A stretch of DNA of 48,831 nt from positions 1 through 48,831 of the forward strand of contig JAFSVJ010000017.1 in NCBI GenBank assembly GCA_017445025.1, read 5' to 3'. The notes under the pieces were generated by a model. It was not told where the DNA came from. It saw nothing but the letters and a program-made list of their open reading frames with translations, and searched no databases. Positions 8,150 through 17,604 of the stretch are shown one piece after another (position 1 is the stretch's first letter; the number at the start of each line of letters is the position of its first letter). A program made the translations under genes and the position numbers. This DNA comes from Abditibacteriota bacterium (GTDB lineage Bacteria > Armatimonadota > UBA5829).

Positions 8150-9226
8150 TTACTTAAGATTTAATATTTTGGCAACTTCATCAAGGTCGTTTTTGGCATT
8201 AATGAAAGGATCGCAAATAGCCATAGCTCTTTGGGGATCTTTTAATCCGTGACCTGTTAAGATACATACTATAGAACATTTTTCTTTAAAGAAACCTTCT
8301 TTGGCTTTCTTTATTACACCGGCAACTGATGCGGCAGAGGCCGGTTCGCAGAAAACACCTTCTGTGCTTGCAAGAAGTTTTTGGGCTTCTGTGATTTCTT
8401 CATCTGTCACTTTTTCAATCAATCCCATTGATTCGTCTCTTGCGGCTTCAGCCTTTTTCCAAGATGCCGGGTTTCCTATTCTTATAGCTGTGGCAATGGT
8501 ATTAGGTTCTAAAATGGGATGTCCCTCAACAATCGGAGCTGATCCGGCAGCTTGAAAACCTATCATTTTAGGCAATCTGTCAATTATCCCTTTTTCAAAA
8601 TATTCCTTATAACCTTTCCAATAAGCTGTAATATTTCCTGCGTTACCTACAGGTATTGCGTGATATGTGGGAGCCTCACCAAGGGTATCACAAATCTCAA
8701 AAGCACCTGTCTTTTGACCTTCAATTCTATATGGGTTAAGGGAGTTTACCATGGTTATGGGGTATTTTTGAGTAATTTCTTTAACAATGGTTAAGGCGTC
8801 GTCAAAATTACCGTCAATGGCAATAACTTTAGCACCGTGCATCATGGACTGAGATACTTTACCTAAGGCTACTTCTCCTGCCGGGAGAATAACGCCACAG
8901 GTTAATCCTGCTCTTGCTGAGTAAGCAGCAGCGGATGCGGCAGTATTTCCTGTGGATGCACAAATAACGGCTTTTGAACCTATTTCCACTGCATTTGCTA
9001 TGGCCATAACCATTCCACGGTCTTTAAAAGAACCTGTAGGGTTCATTCCTTCAAACTTTGCATATAATGTAATATTAGGACTGATTTTTGCGGATATTTT
9101 AGTTAAAGGAATTAAAGGAGTGCTTCCCTCCATTAAAGATAATGCCGGAGTTTTGTCTGTAATAGGTAAAAATTCCTTATATCTTTCCAAAAGGCCCACT
9201 CTTTGATAATTAGGTTTACAACACAT
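8150..9226 (-). CDS. thrC: Threonine synthase
   Basis: 358 residues, the short class. It converts O-phospho-L-homoserine to L-threonine with PLP. The Schiff-base lysine is K68 in [10 protein letters not shown], and the phosphate/PLP loops [20 protein letters not shown] and [14 protein letters not shown] are intact; [13 protein letters not shown] is typical of the C-terminal part. The ATG at 9226 follows AAGGAAG. It lies 13 bp after hom, the enzyme two steps upstream of it in threonine synthesis, so the two are co-transcribed. Homoserine kinase is not in the window. Confidence 0.95.
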   Translation of the reverse strand: MCCKPNYQRVGLLERYKEFLPITDKTPALSLMEGSTPLIPLTKISAKISPNITLYAKFEGMNPTGSFKDRGMVMAIANAVEIGSKAVICASTGNTAASAAAYSARAGLTCGVILPAGEVALGKVSQSMMHGAKVIAIDGNFDDALTIVKEITQKYPITMVNSLNPYRIEGQKTGAFEICDTLGEAPTYHAIPVGNAGNITAYWKGYKEYFEKGIIDRLPKMIGFQAAGSAPIVEGHPILEPNTIATAIRIGNPASWKKAEAARDESMGLIEKVTDEEITEAQKLLASTEGVFCEPASAASVAGVIKKAKEGFFKEKCSIVCILTGHGLKDPQRAMAICDPFINAKNDLDEVAKILNLK

Positions 9227-9239
9227 ATTAACTTCCTTA

Positions 9240-10538
9240 TTATAATACTCTTATTCTGTTGGAGATTTTTTCAACAACATCAAGAGCGTCAATTTCTTCA
9301 AGAGATTTGTTTATAAGTTTTTCCGGAGCTTCATGGGTAAGCCAAATAATAGTGGCATAACCGGATTCGGTAAATTTTTGTATAATGGATTCCAAAGAAA
9401 CATCATTTTTGGCAAAGATACCGGATATTCTTGAAATGCACCCGGGTAAATCTTTAGCTTTCATTCTGATATAGTTTTTGCAAGAAAGGTCATCAATAGA
9501 TGCCATAGGTTTATAACTTATACATTTACAGGGAATTCTGCTCGTATTGTTTGCTATAACATTTCTTGCGGATTCAATAATGTCTCCCACAATAGCGGAT
9601 CCTGTTGCAACAGAACCGGCACCGGGGCCGAAATACATTGATTCTTGAACGCCGTTAGCTTTTATATAAATAGCGTTCATAACCCCGTTTACTGAGGCTA
9701 AGGGATGAGATTTAGGAACCAGTGTAGGGTGAACTCTGCCTTGAATCTTTCCTTCAACTTCATTTGAAATAGCAAGAAGTTTGATAACATATCCCATTTC
9801 TTCTGCATATTTTATATCTTCAATGCCTATATTTCTTATACCTTCTCTGTAAATTCCTTCGTAATCCGCTCTGGAATTGTATGCAATAGATGATAGAATG
9901 GCAAGTTTGTAGGTGGCGTCAAAACCATCCACATCGGCGGTAGGGTTGGCTTCGGCGTAACCCATTGCTTGTGCTACGGAAAGAACCTTTTCAAAATCTG
10001 CACCTTTCTCTTTCATTTCTGTGAGAATATAGTTTGTGGTTCCGTTTACAATTCCTATTATTTCAAGTATTTTATTGCCTGCAAGAGAGGTTTTAAGTGG
10101 ACCGATTATGGGGATACCGCCACCTACACTTGCTTCAAACATAAAGTCTACACCATATTCTTTTGCAAGAGGTAACAATTCTTTTCCGTGTTTGGCAATA
10201 AGCTCTTTGTTGGCAGTGACTACATTTTTTCCGGCCTTAATAGCTTTTATAATAATATCTTTTGCAAAACCGCAACCTCCTACGGTTTCAACAACTATTT
10301 GAATGTTGGGGTCTTCTATAATTTCATCTGCATTGGTGGTCAAAATCTCCTTTGGGACATTAACACCTCTGTCAGTGGTAATATCGATATCGGCTATTTT
10401 TGCCAAATTAATGGGAATGCCAACTCTGCTTTTAATTATGGCACTGTTTTCAAGCAAAAGGTGAGCGGTTCCGCTTCCTACTGTTCCAAAACCGATTATA
10501 CCAACATTTATTTTATGGTAATGTATTTTATCACACAT
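9240..10538 (-). CDS. hom: Homoserine dehydrogenase with C-terminal ACT domain
   Basis: 432 residues. It reduces aspartate semialdehyde to homoserine with NAD(P)H. The Rossmann motif is [12 protein letters not shown] (G16-G23), followed by VVTANK (K111) and [11 protein letters not shown]. The catalytic Asp/Lys pair is D207 and K211 in [13 protein letters not shown]. An ACT domain (about 350-432: [20 protein letters not shown]) suggests threonine feedback control, as in other monofunctional Hom proteins. ATG 10538 has CGAGGA upstream. It is 18 bp after accB and 13 bp before thrC. Confidence 0.96.
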   Translation of the reverse strand: MCDKIHYHKINVGIIGFGTVGSGTAHLLLENSAIIKSRVGIPINLAKIADIDITTDRGVNVPKEILTTNADEIIEDPNIQIVVETVGGCGFAKDIIIKAIKAGKNVVTANKELIAKHGKELLPLAKEYGVDFMFEASVGGGIPIIGPLKTSLAGNKILEIIGIVNGTTNYILTEMKEKGADFEKVLSVAQAMGYAEANPTADVDGFDATYKLAILSSIAYNSRADYEGIYREGIRNIGIEDIKYAEEMGYVIKLLAISNEVEGKIQGRVHPTLVPKSHPLASVNGVMNAIYIKANGVQESMYFGPGAGSVATGSAIVGDIIESARNVIANNTSRIPCKCISYKPMASIDDLSCKNYIRMKAKDLPGCISRISGIFAKNDVSLESIIQKFTESGYATIIWLTHEAPEKLINKSLEEIDALDVVEKISNRIRVL

Positions 10539-10556
10539 ATTAATCCTCGGGTTAAA

Positions 10557-11018
10557 TTAACTCAATCTGATTTTCATTAAAACTTGACCTTGTTTTACAA
10601 GTTCACCGTTTTTGGCATTTATGGAAATAACTTCTCCCGCAACTTCGCTGGGTATGGGAGAAAAGACTTTCATAGCTTCGATAAGACCCAATTCAGTGCC
10701 TACGGAAACCATATCACCAACAGCCACATAGGGAGGCATATCCGGAGATTGGGATGTATAGAAAGTTCCGACTAATGGACTGGTGACGCTGTAAACAGAG
10801 GGGTCATCTTGAATATCTTCTGTTTCTGCTGTTGTTATATTTTGGGAAACTTGAGGGGTGGGAATATAATGAGGGATTTCTTCTTTTACTGAAGCTCTTC
10901 CTTTGATCTCTACCAAAATAGGTCCGTCGTTGACACTTAATAATTCTAAGTTGTTGTTATCTACAACTTGAACAAGGGATTTTACGTAATCTACGTCAAC
11001 TCTGTTATCTTTTCTCAT
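10557..11018 (-). CDS. accB: Acetyl-CoA carboxylase biotin carboxyl carrier protein
   Basis: 153 residues. An N-terminal helical segment (about 8-40), a Pro/Thr/Glu-rich linker (48-75) and a biotinyl domain (76-153) carrying GLIEAMKVFSPIPSEVAG; K117 is the biotin site. The usual EAMKVMN/EAMKLMN ends here in VFS, a mild variation. It carries carboxybiotin between carboxylase and carboxyltransferase for malonyl-CoA synthesis. accC, normally next door, is absent; instead accB heads the threonine genes hom-thrC. Confidence 0.9.
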   Translation of the reverse strand: MRKDNRVDVDYVKSLVQVVDNNNLELLSVNDGPILVEIKGRASVKEEIPHYIPTPQVSQNITTAETEDIQDDPSVYSVTSPLVGTFYTSQSPDMPPYVAVGDMVSVGTELGLIEAMKVFSPIPSEVAGEVISINAKNGELVKQGQVLMKIRLS

Positions 11019-11060
11019 GTTATTACTCCATAAACAAATTTAGATGATTTACACCATAAT

Positions 11061-11090
11061 ATTATACCACTTTTTTGGGTATTTTTTCAA
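11061..11090 (-). promoter_or_regulatory. Promoter for accB-hom-thrC-fmdB
   Basis: On minus: TTGAAA (11090-11085), an 18-bp spacer and TATAAT (11066-11061), about 40 bp before the accB ATG. Confidence 0.65.
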
Positions 11091-11134
11091 ATTATAAAGG
11101 GAAATTTTATATGTAATATATTAACGGAACTCTT

Positions 11135-13231
11135 TTATCTCACATCAACCAATGCTTTATACTCTTTTATGATATAGTCCACTTTATCTCTGAAGAGTTT
11201 TTTTTCTTCTTCTAAGGATACATTTTCAAGTTTTTCCAGTTGTGAGCAGACATGATTGTAAAAGTCCTCGTTGTCTTCGTAGTTTTTCAAGGATTTTTGA
11301 CCGTTTACAAGAGAAATTATGAGGAAATTAATATTTTCCGGCTTGAGCCATTTTTCATATCTCTCTTTGGCTTTAGTGTAGTGTTCTATGGCTTTGTCAT
11401 TGTTTTCTTTGTCAAAGAACTTATCTCCGAAATATATGTGAGCTTCGGCGTAGGAGGTGTCTACCAGTTCCGGTATACCTTTTATTTTTTCATATTTACT
11501 GTTTTCTTGGTCAATTAACTTTTGGTAATATTTTTCTGTAATGTCATCCCTGTTGTTTTCTTTGGAAAGGTTAATGATTCTGTTCATAATTAATGTGGAG
11601 TGGGGGTGATATTTTAAGGCTTTCTCGTAGTTAAGAATGGCCATATCCATATTGTTTCCTTGTGCATAGTAATCTCCCAAAAGCTGATATGAATAGTAGT
11701 CATAAGCTGCTTTGTCCTTGGCTCTTTTAAGATATTCCAATCTGTTATTATCGTTTACTGACATGCGAGCCATATCTCTAAGGGCAAGATAGTTTTCCGG
11801 AAAGATTTTGTAGCTACGGGCTTGCATAGTAAAGTCCTTTGTATAGTAATGATTAAATGTGGGAAGAATAGAGCAAGTGAGCCATAGGCATCCGAGAAGG
11901 TATATCAAAGCCAAGTTGGGATAGGTTCCTATGAGGAACTTTGGCATTTTTATCGGCTCTGAGAAGGATAAAAATACTCCGCAAATTAGGGCAAAAATCA
12001 AAAGGATGGAGCCTATGTAGAGATCGCTGTCAGCTATGTTATGACACAAAACGCATATAAAAGCTCCCGCAAAACCTGAGTATAGCCATTTTAATTTGGT
12101 TGAATCTATAATGGAGAAAACTTCCTCCCCATTTTCACTTTCTTTTTTAATTTTGAAAAGGTTAAGAAAAATAATAAACAAACCTATTAACAATCCTATG
12201 AAAAGGATTATTCCGTATTCGGAAGCAAACTGGAGATAGGTATTGTGAGCGTGCTTGGTGAGAGAAGCAATGGCATAAGCGGGGAAACTTTCGCTGAACC
12301 TTCCCGGGAAGACACCATATAACGGATTAGCTTTAATTATATTTATGGTAGCTTTCCAAGTTTCTATTCTAAACTCTGTGGAGTGGACTTCTGTGCCTGT
12401 GGCGGATTCAATTCTCAGTATGAGAGTTTGGCAGAATATACAGAAGAAAACTATACAACAAACAGAAATGGTTATTAGGGATTTTATGGTATCCTTGGTA
12501 AAGGCTTTTGTTAAGAAAAGGGAAATTATCATTGTGAGGATCCCGAAGAAGAGGGAAATGAGACCGAATTTGGATCCTGTCAAACATATATTTATAAGAA
12601 TAAAAATTGAGAAAAAACCTGTTAGGATTTTGTATTTTGTTTCTTTAAAAATAAATAAAAGACCTAAGGATATGGGGAAAACCATAGTTAAGTATCCGGC
12701 ATAGAAGTTAGGGTTTAGATATGTTCCGAAAAGCCTGTCTAATTTTCCTGTGGAAAGTTTTTCCCAAAAGAGAGAACCACCTCCCGCACTGATAGCACTT
12801 TCTCTAAAAAACCATATAGATAATAGCCCACAAACAGTCACAAGTGCTATGGCGAAAAAGATGATAAACTTTTTGTCTTTAAATATATTTCCGGAAGAGA
12901 GAGTCGTGAATACTCCCGTTGAAAATAGGATGATAGCACCAAGGGATAAGTAAACGTTTGAAGAGAAAACCGTTAAGAAAAGACTGGCGAGAAGGATTAT
13001 AAATGATATGACGGCGAGAGGCTTGTTTTGGGTGCTCTCTTTGGTGGTGAGAAGGTTTATATAGGAACAAAGAAGAATGATAAAACATACAGGCAGAGTG
13101 TATGAGTATTCAAATCCACCACAAAATAGGGGAGTTATAACAGATAATCCTATGATAATATAGGATGCAATTATGTTGATTTTTTTCAAAAGATCTTGTT
13201 TCTGATTGGGTTTAGTGTTTGTTTTTTTCAT
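11135..13231 (-). CDS. O-antigen ligase/polymerase (Wzy_C-like) membrane protein with C-terminal TPRs
   Basis: About 698 residues. Some ten or more TM helices fill the first 440 residues. The Wzy_C/WaaL signature region is present: ETWKATINIIKANPLYGVFP, then HAHNTYLQFASEYGIILFIG. After a last TM near 450-465 a helical domain contains TPR-like repeats (YYSYQLLGDYYAQGNNMDMA, NYEKALKYHPHS, KAIEHYTKAKERYEKWL). Such proteins polymerise or ligate surface polysaccharide at the outer face of the inner membrane, or glycosylate proteins. I take the ATG at 13231; a TTG at 13258 gives nine more residues, and neither has a good RBS. It lies just after the antiporter gene and is probably in its operon. Confidence 0.8.
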   Translation of the reverse strand: MKKTNTKPNQKQDLLKKINIIASYIIIGLSVITPLFCGGFEYSYTLPVCFIILLCSYINLLTTKESTQNKPLAVISFIILLASLFLTVFSSNVYLSLGAIILFSTGVFTTLSSGNIFKDKKFIIFFAIALVTVCGLLSIWFFRESAISAGGGSLFWEKLSTGKLDRLFGTYLNPNFYAGYLTMVFPISLGLLFIFKETKYKILTGFFSIFILINICLTGSKFGLISLFFGILTMIISLFLTKAFTKDTIKSLITISVCCIVFFCIFCQTLILRIESATGTEVHSTEFRIETWKATINIIKANPLYGVFPGRFSESFPAYAIASLTKHAHNTYLQFASEYGIILFIGLLIGLFIIFLNLFKIKKESENGEEVFSIIDSTKLKWLYSGFAGAFICVLCHNIADSDLYIGSILLIFALICGVFLSFSEPIKMPKFLIGTYPNLALIYLLGCLWLTCSILPTFNHYYTKDFTMQARSYKIFPENYLALRDMARMSVNDNNRLEYLKRAKDKAAYDYYSYQLLGDYYAQGNNMDMAILNYEKALKYHPHSTLIMNRIINLSKENNRDDITEKYYQKLIDQENSKYEKIKGIPELVDTSYAEAHIYFGDKFFDKENNDKAIEHYTKAKERYEKWLKPENINFLIISLVNGQKSLKNYEDNEDFYNHVCSQLEKLENVSLEEEKKLFRDKVDYIIKEYKALVDVR

Positions 13232-13281
13232 AATATTATGTTTTGAATTAATGCACAAAGCATTATTTTTTAAGTTTTTAT

Positions 13282-14628
13282 TTATACTTTCTCGTCGTGG
13301 ACTATTTTGTCGTTTTTGTGGGTTTCTTTTCGAGAGAGAACAGCTTTTAGGACAGGTGGGGTAATCATGGTAGTGATAATTACCATAATGATTATGGCAG
13401 AGTAGGTATTGGAATTTACAACCGGCTGACCGTCCAAAACCAATCTGGCACCTGTGGCGGCAAAAATAAGACCTACTTCACCTCGAGGTATCATTCCCAC
13501 ACCTACGGAAAGTTTGTTGAGACCTTTTTCACAAACAGCCAAGGCACAAGCCTGTTTTCCTAAAATGGCGGCTATGGTTAGACATAATGCTAAAAGCAAA
13601 ACAGAAGGTTTGGCAAAGGTGGATAGGTCTACTGAAGCTCCCATTCGAACAAAGAATATGGGAACCATTAAGCCTGCAATGGGAGCAATAATTTCATCAA
13701 TTTTCTTTTCTCTAAATTTTTCATAATCTCTGTAATGAATGTCATCCATAACAAGACCTGCGGCAAAAGCACCTACAATGGGGGCTAAGCCTATAAGTCC
13801 TGAGATGAAAGCAAAGACAAAACAGAGAGTAATACCCACGGAGAGCACTACATTATCCGCTCTTAGTTTGGAACCGGCTTTGAACATATATTTAGACAGA
13901 AGCCGACCTAAAACAATTGCCAAAATCAGGAATATGAAGGCTTTTACCACAATCATAACAATGCTCATGACACTCATAGTTGTGCCTTTTGCCACAGATT
14001 CAATAAGACCTGTTATGGTGGCAAGGACAATAAGACCCAAAACGTCGTCTATAACCGCAGCTCCGAGAATGATTTGGGCTTCTTTAGTAGCAATTTTTCC
14101 CAAATCCATAAGGACACGAGCTGTCAGACCAACAGATGTGGCACAGAGAGTTGCACCTATGAAGAGATGGGCGTATAAGCCTTCGTCTTTAATGAAAATG
14201 TGAGCAACGAGAAAACCTAAAAGAAAAGGTGTTATAACACCTATACAGGCAACGAGAAAAGCGGAGAGCCCAACTTTCATCATTTGTTTTATATTAGATT
14301 CAAGACCTACTTGGAAGAGTAATAGGATAACACCAATCTCCGCAAGGACTTCGATACCCGGATCTGTTTTTATGAATTCAAAACATGAGAAACCAAAGAG
14401 AGAGAGGTTTCCCACAATCATACCGAAAACCAGCTCACCGAGAACGGCGGGCTGTTTGAGACGAACGAATAAATCACCTCCTAACTTGGCGGCAAAGATA
14501 ACGATAACCACTCCTATTAAGAGATCTTGCATATTAATATTGGCTCCGTTGGCATAAGCCTGTGGCACTACCACCAACAAAAGGAGCATTATTAATAAAA
14601 GTTTTGGATACTTTTTAAAGAAATACAT
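13282..14628 (-). CDS. CPA2-family cation:proton antiporter (Kef/NapA type)
   Basis: 448 residues, about 12-13 TM helices after a cleavable-looking N-terminus (MYFFKKYPKLLLIMLLLLVV..AYA). The ion-binding aspartate pair is D194-D195 in GAAVIDDVLGL. LKQPAVLGELVFGMIVGN, FQVGLESN and MIPRGEVGLIFAATG are signatures of the family. It exchanges Na+ or K+ for H+ across the inner membrane. There is no TrkA-N/RCK regulatory domain, unlike KefB/KefC. ATG 14628 is preceded by CCGGAGAG. The Wzy_C-like gene follows after a short gap. Confidence 0.9.
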   Translation of the reverse strand: MYFFKKYPKLLLIMLLLLVVVPQAYANGANINMQDLLIGVVIVIFAAKLGGDLFVRLKQPAVLGELVFGMIVGNLSLFGFSCFEFIKTDPGIEVLAEIGVILLLFQVGLESNIKQMMKVGLSAFLVACIGVITPFLLGFLVAHIFIKDEGLYAHLFIGATLCATSVGLTARVLMDLGKIATKEAQIILGAAVIDDVLGLIVLATITGLIESVAKGTTMSVMSIVMIVVKAFIFLILAIVLGRLLSKYMFKAGSKLRADNVVLSVGITLCFVFAFISGLIGLAPIVGAFAAGLVMDDIHYRDYEKFREKKIDEIIAPIAGLMVPIFFVRMGASVDLSTFAKPSVLLLALCLTIAAILGKQACALAVCEKGLNKLSVGVGMIPRGEVGLIFAATGARLVLDGQPVVNSNTYSAIIIMVIITTMITPPVLKAVLSRKETHKNDKIVHDEKV

Positions 14629-14671
14629 ATTTCTCTCCGGAAAAAAGTAAAATTAGTCACACACCATATAT

Positions 14672-14701
14672 TATTATACTATATTTATATATAAAATTTC
14701 A
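14672..14701 (-). promoter_or_regulatory. Promoter for the antiporter operon
   Basis: On minus: TTGAAA (14701-14696), an 18-bp spacer and TATAAT (14677-14672). Confidence 0.6.
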
Positions 14702-14712
14702 AATCACTTGTT

Positions 14713-15087
14713 TCCCAAATCACAAAGTTAAATTTACGTTGCAAATTTATTATGGTATTTATCTTGAGTATAAAAAACTCAAATCCATTTGGGATTTTAT
14801 TTTTTATCTTGAGTATAAAAATCCCAAATCTTCCGAAAATCTCTAATTTTTTTTACGAAAATCTTTTCGCTCCTTAACTGCGATTTTTTGTAGCCGCATA
14901 AAATTCTAAGCTCCCAATTTCTTTATAAATGGAACTTTTTATAAATAAAAAAGCCCCATTTCTTTTGAAATTGGGGCTTATGGACGGCTTACGCCTTTTT
15001 ATGTGCTTAACAAAAAAATCGTGTTATAGTCGCTTGATATTTTCAATAAAAAATTGATCTTTTTGGTTCTTTGGGATTTTTATACTT
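14713..15087 (-). repeat. Terminal-inverted-repeat element, copy A (fills the 14629-15085 gap)
   Basis: Read on minus it begins immediately at the C1-protease stop codon with GTATAAAAATCCCAAAGAACC and runs through a G/C hairpin to GGAGCG..TTTTCG and TTAGAGATTTTCGGAAG. It ends at the inverse repeat TTTGGGATTTTTATACTCAAG (14828-14808), then a degenerate second end near 14763 and AACTTTGTGATTT near 14720. It is an inverted relative of the copies at 19105 and 47832. No protein is encoded, and no transposase gene is nearby. Confidence 0.75.
14951..14979 (-). terminator. Terminator carried inside element A
   Basis: On minus: AAGCCCCAATTTC, loop AAAA, GAAATGGGGCTT (one bulged A) followed by TTTTATTTAT. 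It would end the 18588-15086 minus-strand transcript. Confidence 0.7.
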
Positions 15088-16288
15088 ATTTTACCAATAA
15101 ACCACAGCCTATATTGTTTTTGGTTTCTTTCCAAAACTTATTGTTTGGAGAGATATAGTTTGTTCCTGGAATGCAAGTTGCAATATAGTTTTCTTGGTTA
15201 ATCTCTATAGGTATTTTGGCTTTTGGTTCTTCTGTTTTATATAATAATAAAAGTGTCACAGTATCATTGAAATTAACTTTAATAGGATTATTTAGATAAA
15301 CTGTTCTAAAACCCGGTGATGTATAATCTTTGGTTATTGTGTCTGCTTCTTTATCATTAACAAATACTTTAATTGTAATGTTATTATCTTGAGCTAAAAA
15401 TAATTTAATTGCCTCAATGGTGTAGTTTTTATGTTCTTTGAATATTATTTTTCCATATATTTCTTGGGTGTTATATGATATACTGCCCAAACAATTGGTT
15501 TTTATATATGAGATAATATTGTTATAAGGCACTTTATCAATTCTTGTGAAAGTGTAGCAAACAGGATTATCTATTGAAGCATCATAGTATGAAATCCAAA
15601 CAAAACCTTTGTTTATTTCCGTTCCCCATGAACCTTTTATTAAAAATGCACCATCATAAGGTGGCTTATTCTTAAAATTATTTCTGGAGTAATTGTCGTC
15701 CCAACCTATTATTACAACTTGATGATTTGAGTTATATTCTTTGGGGCAGTAATAACTAATCATATCATTAGAATAATATTCATCCGTATCACAATATGAA
15801 ATGGCAACTCCGCCATAAATACCAACACACATTTTTATGTTTTTTCTCTCTTTTTCTGATAGTTTTCCATTATTATCCGAAAGAATATAAACATTTTCAC
15901 TGTATCCTAATGGGGCGGGGTTAATATAAGGAGATTTGAACGGTGGTGTGTAGGGGTCATCTTTTTCTTCTACAGGTCCCAATAAGTTAAACAAATAACT
16001 CATTGCAATATAACAATTTCCACCGCTTTCAATATTAGTTCCGAGAGGGTTTTTGTTTACAATGTTAAGGGGTGAAAATGTGTAATTTTGGCCATATCTT
16101 TTTAAAGCACAAGCTTCCATAGATGCACAAGGGGCGAAAGCCCAGCAGGTTCCAAGTTCTTTTTGGTTCCTAACCGGGCTTACTTCATAAAGATTGTTTA
16201 CATCTGTATTATATGCTTCCGGAATATATTGTCCAAAAACATTAATATATGAGAAAAAAATGAAAATTATGAGAAATAACTGCTTCAT
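15086..16288 (-). CDS. Secreted C1-family (papain-like) cysteine peptidase
   Basis: 400 residues with a signal peptide (MKQLFLIIFIFFSYINVFG). The oxyanion Gln42 and nucleophile Cys48 are in RNQKELGTCWAFAPCAS, and the catalytic His189 in NHQVVIIGWDDN. The third papain residue, Asn in KNSWG, is Gly219 here (LIKGSWGTEINKGFVWISYY). Residues about 260-400 form a beta-rich domain like the lectin-like domain attached to bacterial secreted C1 peptidases (YTIEAIKLFLAQDNNITIKV). ATG 16288; the RBS is weak. It ends a minus-strand series of secreted proteins, and its stop codon abuts repeat element A. Confidence 0.85.
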   Translation of the reverse strand: MKQLFLIIFIFFSYINVFGQYIPEAYNTDVNNLYEVSPVRNQKELGTCWAFAPCASMEACALKRYGQNYTFSPLNIVNKNPLGTNIESGGNCYIAMSYLFNLLGPVEEKDDPYTPPFKSPYINPAPLGYSENVYILSDNNGKLSEKERKNIKMCVGIYGGVAISYCDTDEYYSNDMISYYCPKEYNSNHQVVIIGWDDNYSRNNFKNKPPYDGAFLIKGSWGTEINKGFVWISYYDASIDNPVCYTFTRIDKVPYNNIISYIKTNCLGSISYNTQEIYGKIIFKEHKNYTIEAIKLFLAQDNNITIKVFVNDKEADTITKDYTSPGFRTVYLNNPIKVNFNDTVTLLLLYKTEEPKAKIPIEINQENYIATCIPGTNYISPNNKFWKETKNNIGCGLLVK

Positions 16289-16355
16289 AATGTTTTCTAA
16301 TATTAATGAACATTAACAAAATTATTCTTAAATGTATAGAAAATTGATAAATGGA

Positions 16356-17066
16356 TTATTGTTCTTTTGGTATCAAGATTCCAGTTATATTATTTCCTTC
16401 AACAGAATCTATTTCAATAATATTGTTATCTATTTCAAAACTTTCTAATAAATCCAAAAAATTGTCTTGTTCTGATTTTGTTCTAACATTAAATATAGCA
16501 CTATTATTTGATAATTTGGGATCTTTGCTAAAACTTTTGAAGAATCTATCTTTTTGTTCAATTAAGGATTGTAAAGTTTTAAATTGTCCTCTTTTGATAT
16601 TTTTAATTTCTAAAGAATATACATTTAGATTAGCTACATCAACCCATTTATTGAATAATTCTGCTTTCAATTCTTCTGCATTTTCTTTAAAGAATTTACT
16701 AATAGCTTTTTTAACAGTATCTTCTTTGCCACCAATTCCAAATAATGTAACTCCTCCGGTTTCAGCAGTTACGTCTTTGGTGAAGTATACTTCTCCATTA
16801 TCTATATCTATAAATCGGAGAACTAATTTGGTTTTTGCTTTATCTACTGTCAAATTATTTATTACAGCACCAAATAATCCACCTTTATTTGTTCTGGTTT
16901 TTGTTGATTGCTCAGCAGTTTCAGCTTGTAACCAAACAAAGAGCTTTATTTTATTCTCTTTTAAAACTTTATATATGTTTTCTAAACCATCATTTGGACG
17001 AGCTTTTAAAACGATAATTGTTTTGTCTACTACATCAAAACCAAAATTTTTTAATTCGTCGCTCAT
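16356..17066 (-). CDS. FlgT-like protein, C-terminal half (downstream of in-frame stop)
   Basis: 236 residues from an internal ATG with no RBS. It is in the same frame as the 17073-17582 ORF and separated from it only by TAA-AGT-ATT. Residues 1-70 (LKNFGFDVVDKTIIVLKARP, then KIKLFVWLQAETAEQS) look like the middle domain of FlgT-type proteins, which follows directly on the KLGKPKFFIIADT end of the upstream half. The rest repeats similar alpha/beta elements (LESFEIDNNIIEIDSVEGNN). Most likely the two ORFs are one gene of about 408 codons broken by a nonsense mutation or read through. Independent translation is possible but poorly supported. Confidence 0.6.
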   Translation of the reverse strand: MSDELKNFGFDVVDKTIIVLKARPNDGLENIYKVLKENKIKLFVWLQAETAEQSTKTRTNKGGLFGAVINNLTVDKAKTKLVLRFIDIDNGEVYFTKDVTAETGGVTLFGIGGKEDTVKKAISKFFKENAEELKAELFNKWVDVANLNVYSLEIKNIKRGQFKTLQSLIEQKDRFFKSFSKDPKLSNNSAIFNVRTKSEQDNFLDLLESFEIDNNIIEIDSVEGNNITGILIPKEQ

Positions 17067-17072
17067 AATACT

Positions 17073-17582
17073 TTATAATTGATCTCTATTTTTTCCATCA
17101 TTAGTATCAGCTATAATAAAAAATTTAGGCTTGCCTAATTTTTCATAAACACCTTGAATATCTTTTAGTGAATCATAAACTTGATTAACATTGATTTCTG
17201 CTTTTATTTTAACACGCATGATTTTGCTGTCTTCTATATCAATGGTTTCTTCATTTATGACTTTGTAGGAAGAAATATATCCCTTTGTGTTTTTACATAT
17301 TTTTTGTTCAACTTCGTCAAAATCTGAACCAATTGTTTCTGCGTCAATGAAAGCACCGCAAACTTCTTCAAGGGCTTTAATTTGAGCGTCGGTTATAGCT
17401 GCATCTTTTGCTAAAGCAGTATCACCATTTACTATTACTGCTTCACCTATAGATTCAACAGTTTTCTCTATTTTAACAGGTTCTTCTTTCTTTTCATCTT
17501 TTTTGTCTTTTGCTGCGAAAACACAGCTTGCCATTAGTACTAATATAAGTGCAAAAATTGAAAGGGTTTTAATGTTTTTCAA
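17073..17582 (-). CDS. FlgT N-domain-like secreted protein, N-terminal half
   Basis: 169 residues. It starts with TTG at 17582, supported by AGGAGATAATT. The signal peptide ends in LMASCVFA, which could also be a weak lipobox. A Lys-rich linker (24-40) precedes a FlgT_N-like domain: VESIGEAVIVNGDTALAKDA, AITDAQIKALEEVCGAFIDA, then KGYISSYKVINEETID and RVKIKAEI. FlgT itself is a flagellar basal-body protein, but this domain is widespread in non-flagellar exported proteins, and no flagellar genes are here. The ORF stops at TAA (17073-17075), and the same frame reopens at once, so the gene is probably interrupted. Confidence 0.7.
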   Translation of the reverse strand: MKNIKTLSIFALILVLMASCVFAAKDKKDEKKEEPVKIEKTVESIGEAVIVNGDTALAKDAAITDAQIKALEEVCGAFIDAETIGSDFDEVEQKICKNTKGYISSYKVINEETIDIEDSKIMRVKIKAEINVNQVYDSLKDIQGVYEKLGKPKFFIIADTNDGKNRDQL

Positions 17583-17604
17583 AATTATCTCCTAAAATAT
17601 TTTT

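Noticed and set aside
16351-17082. Long plus-strand frame opposite the FlgT-like C-terminal half
   Set aside because: Leu/Ser/Ile-rich antisense of a recognisable protein; no RBS or family motif.
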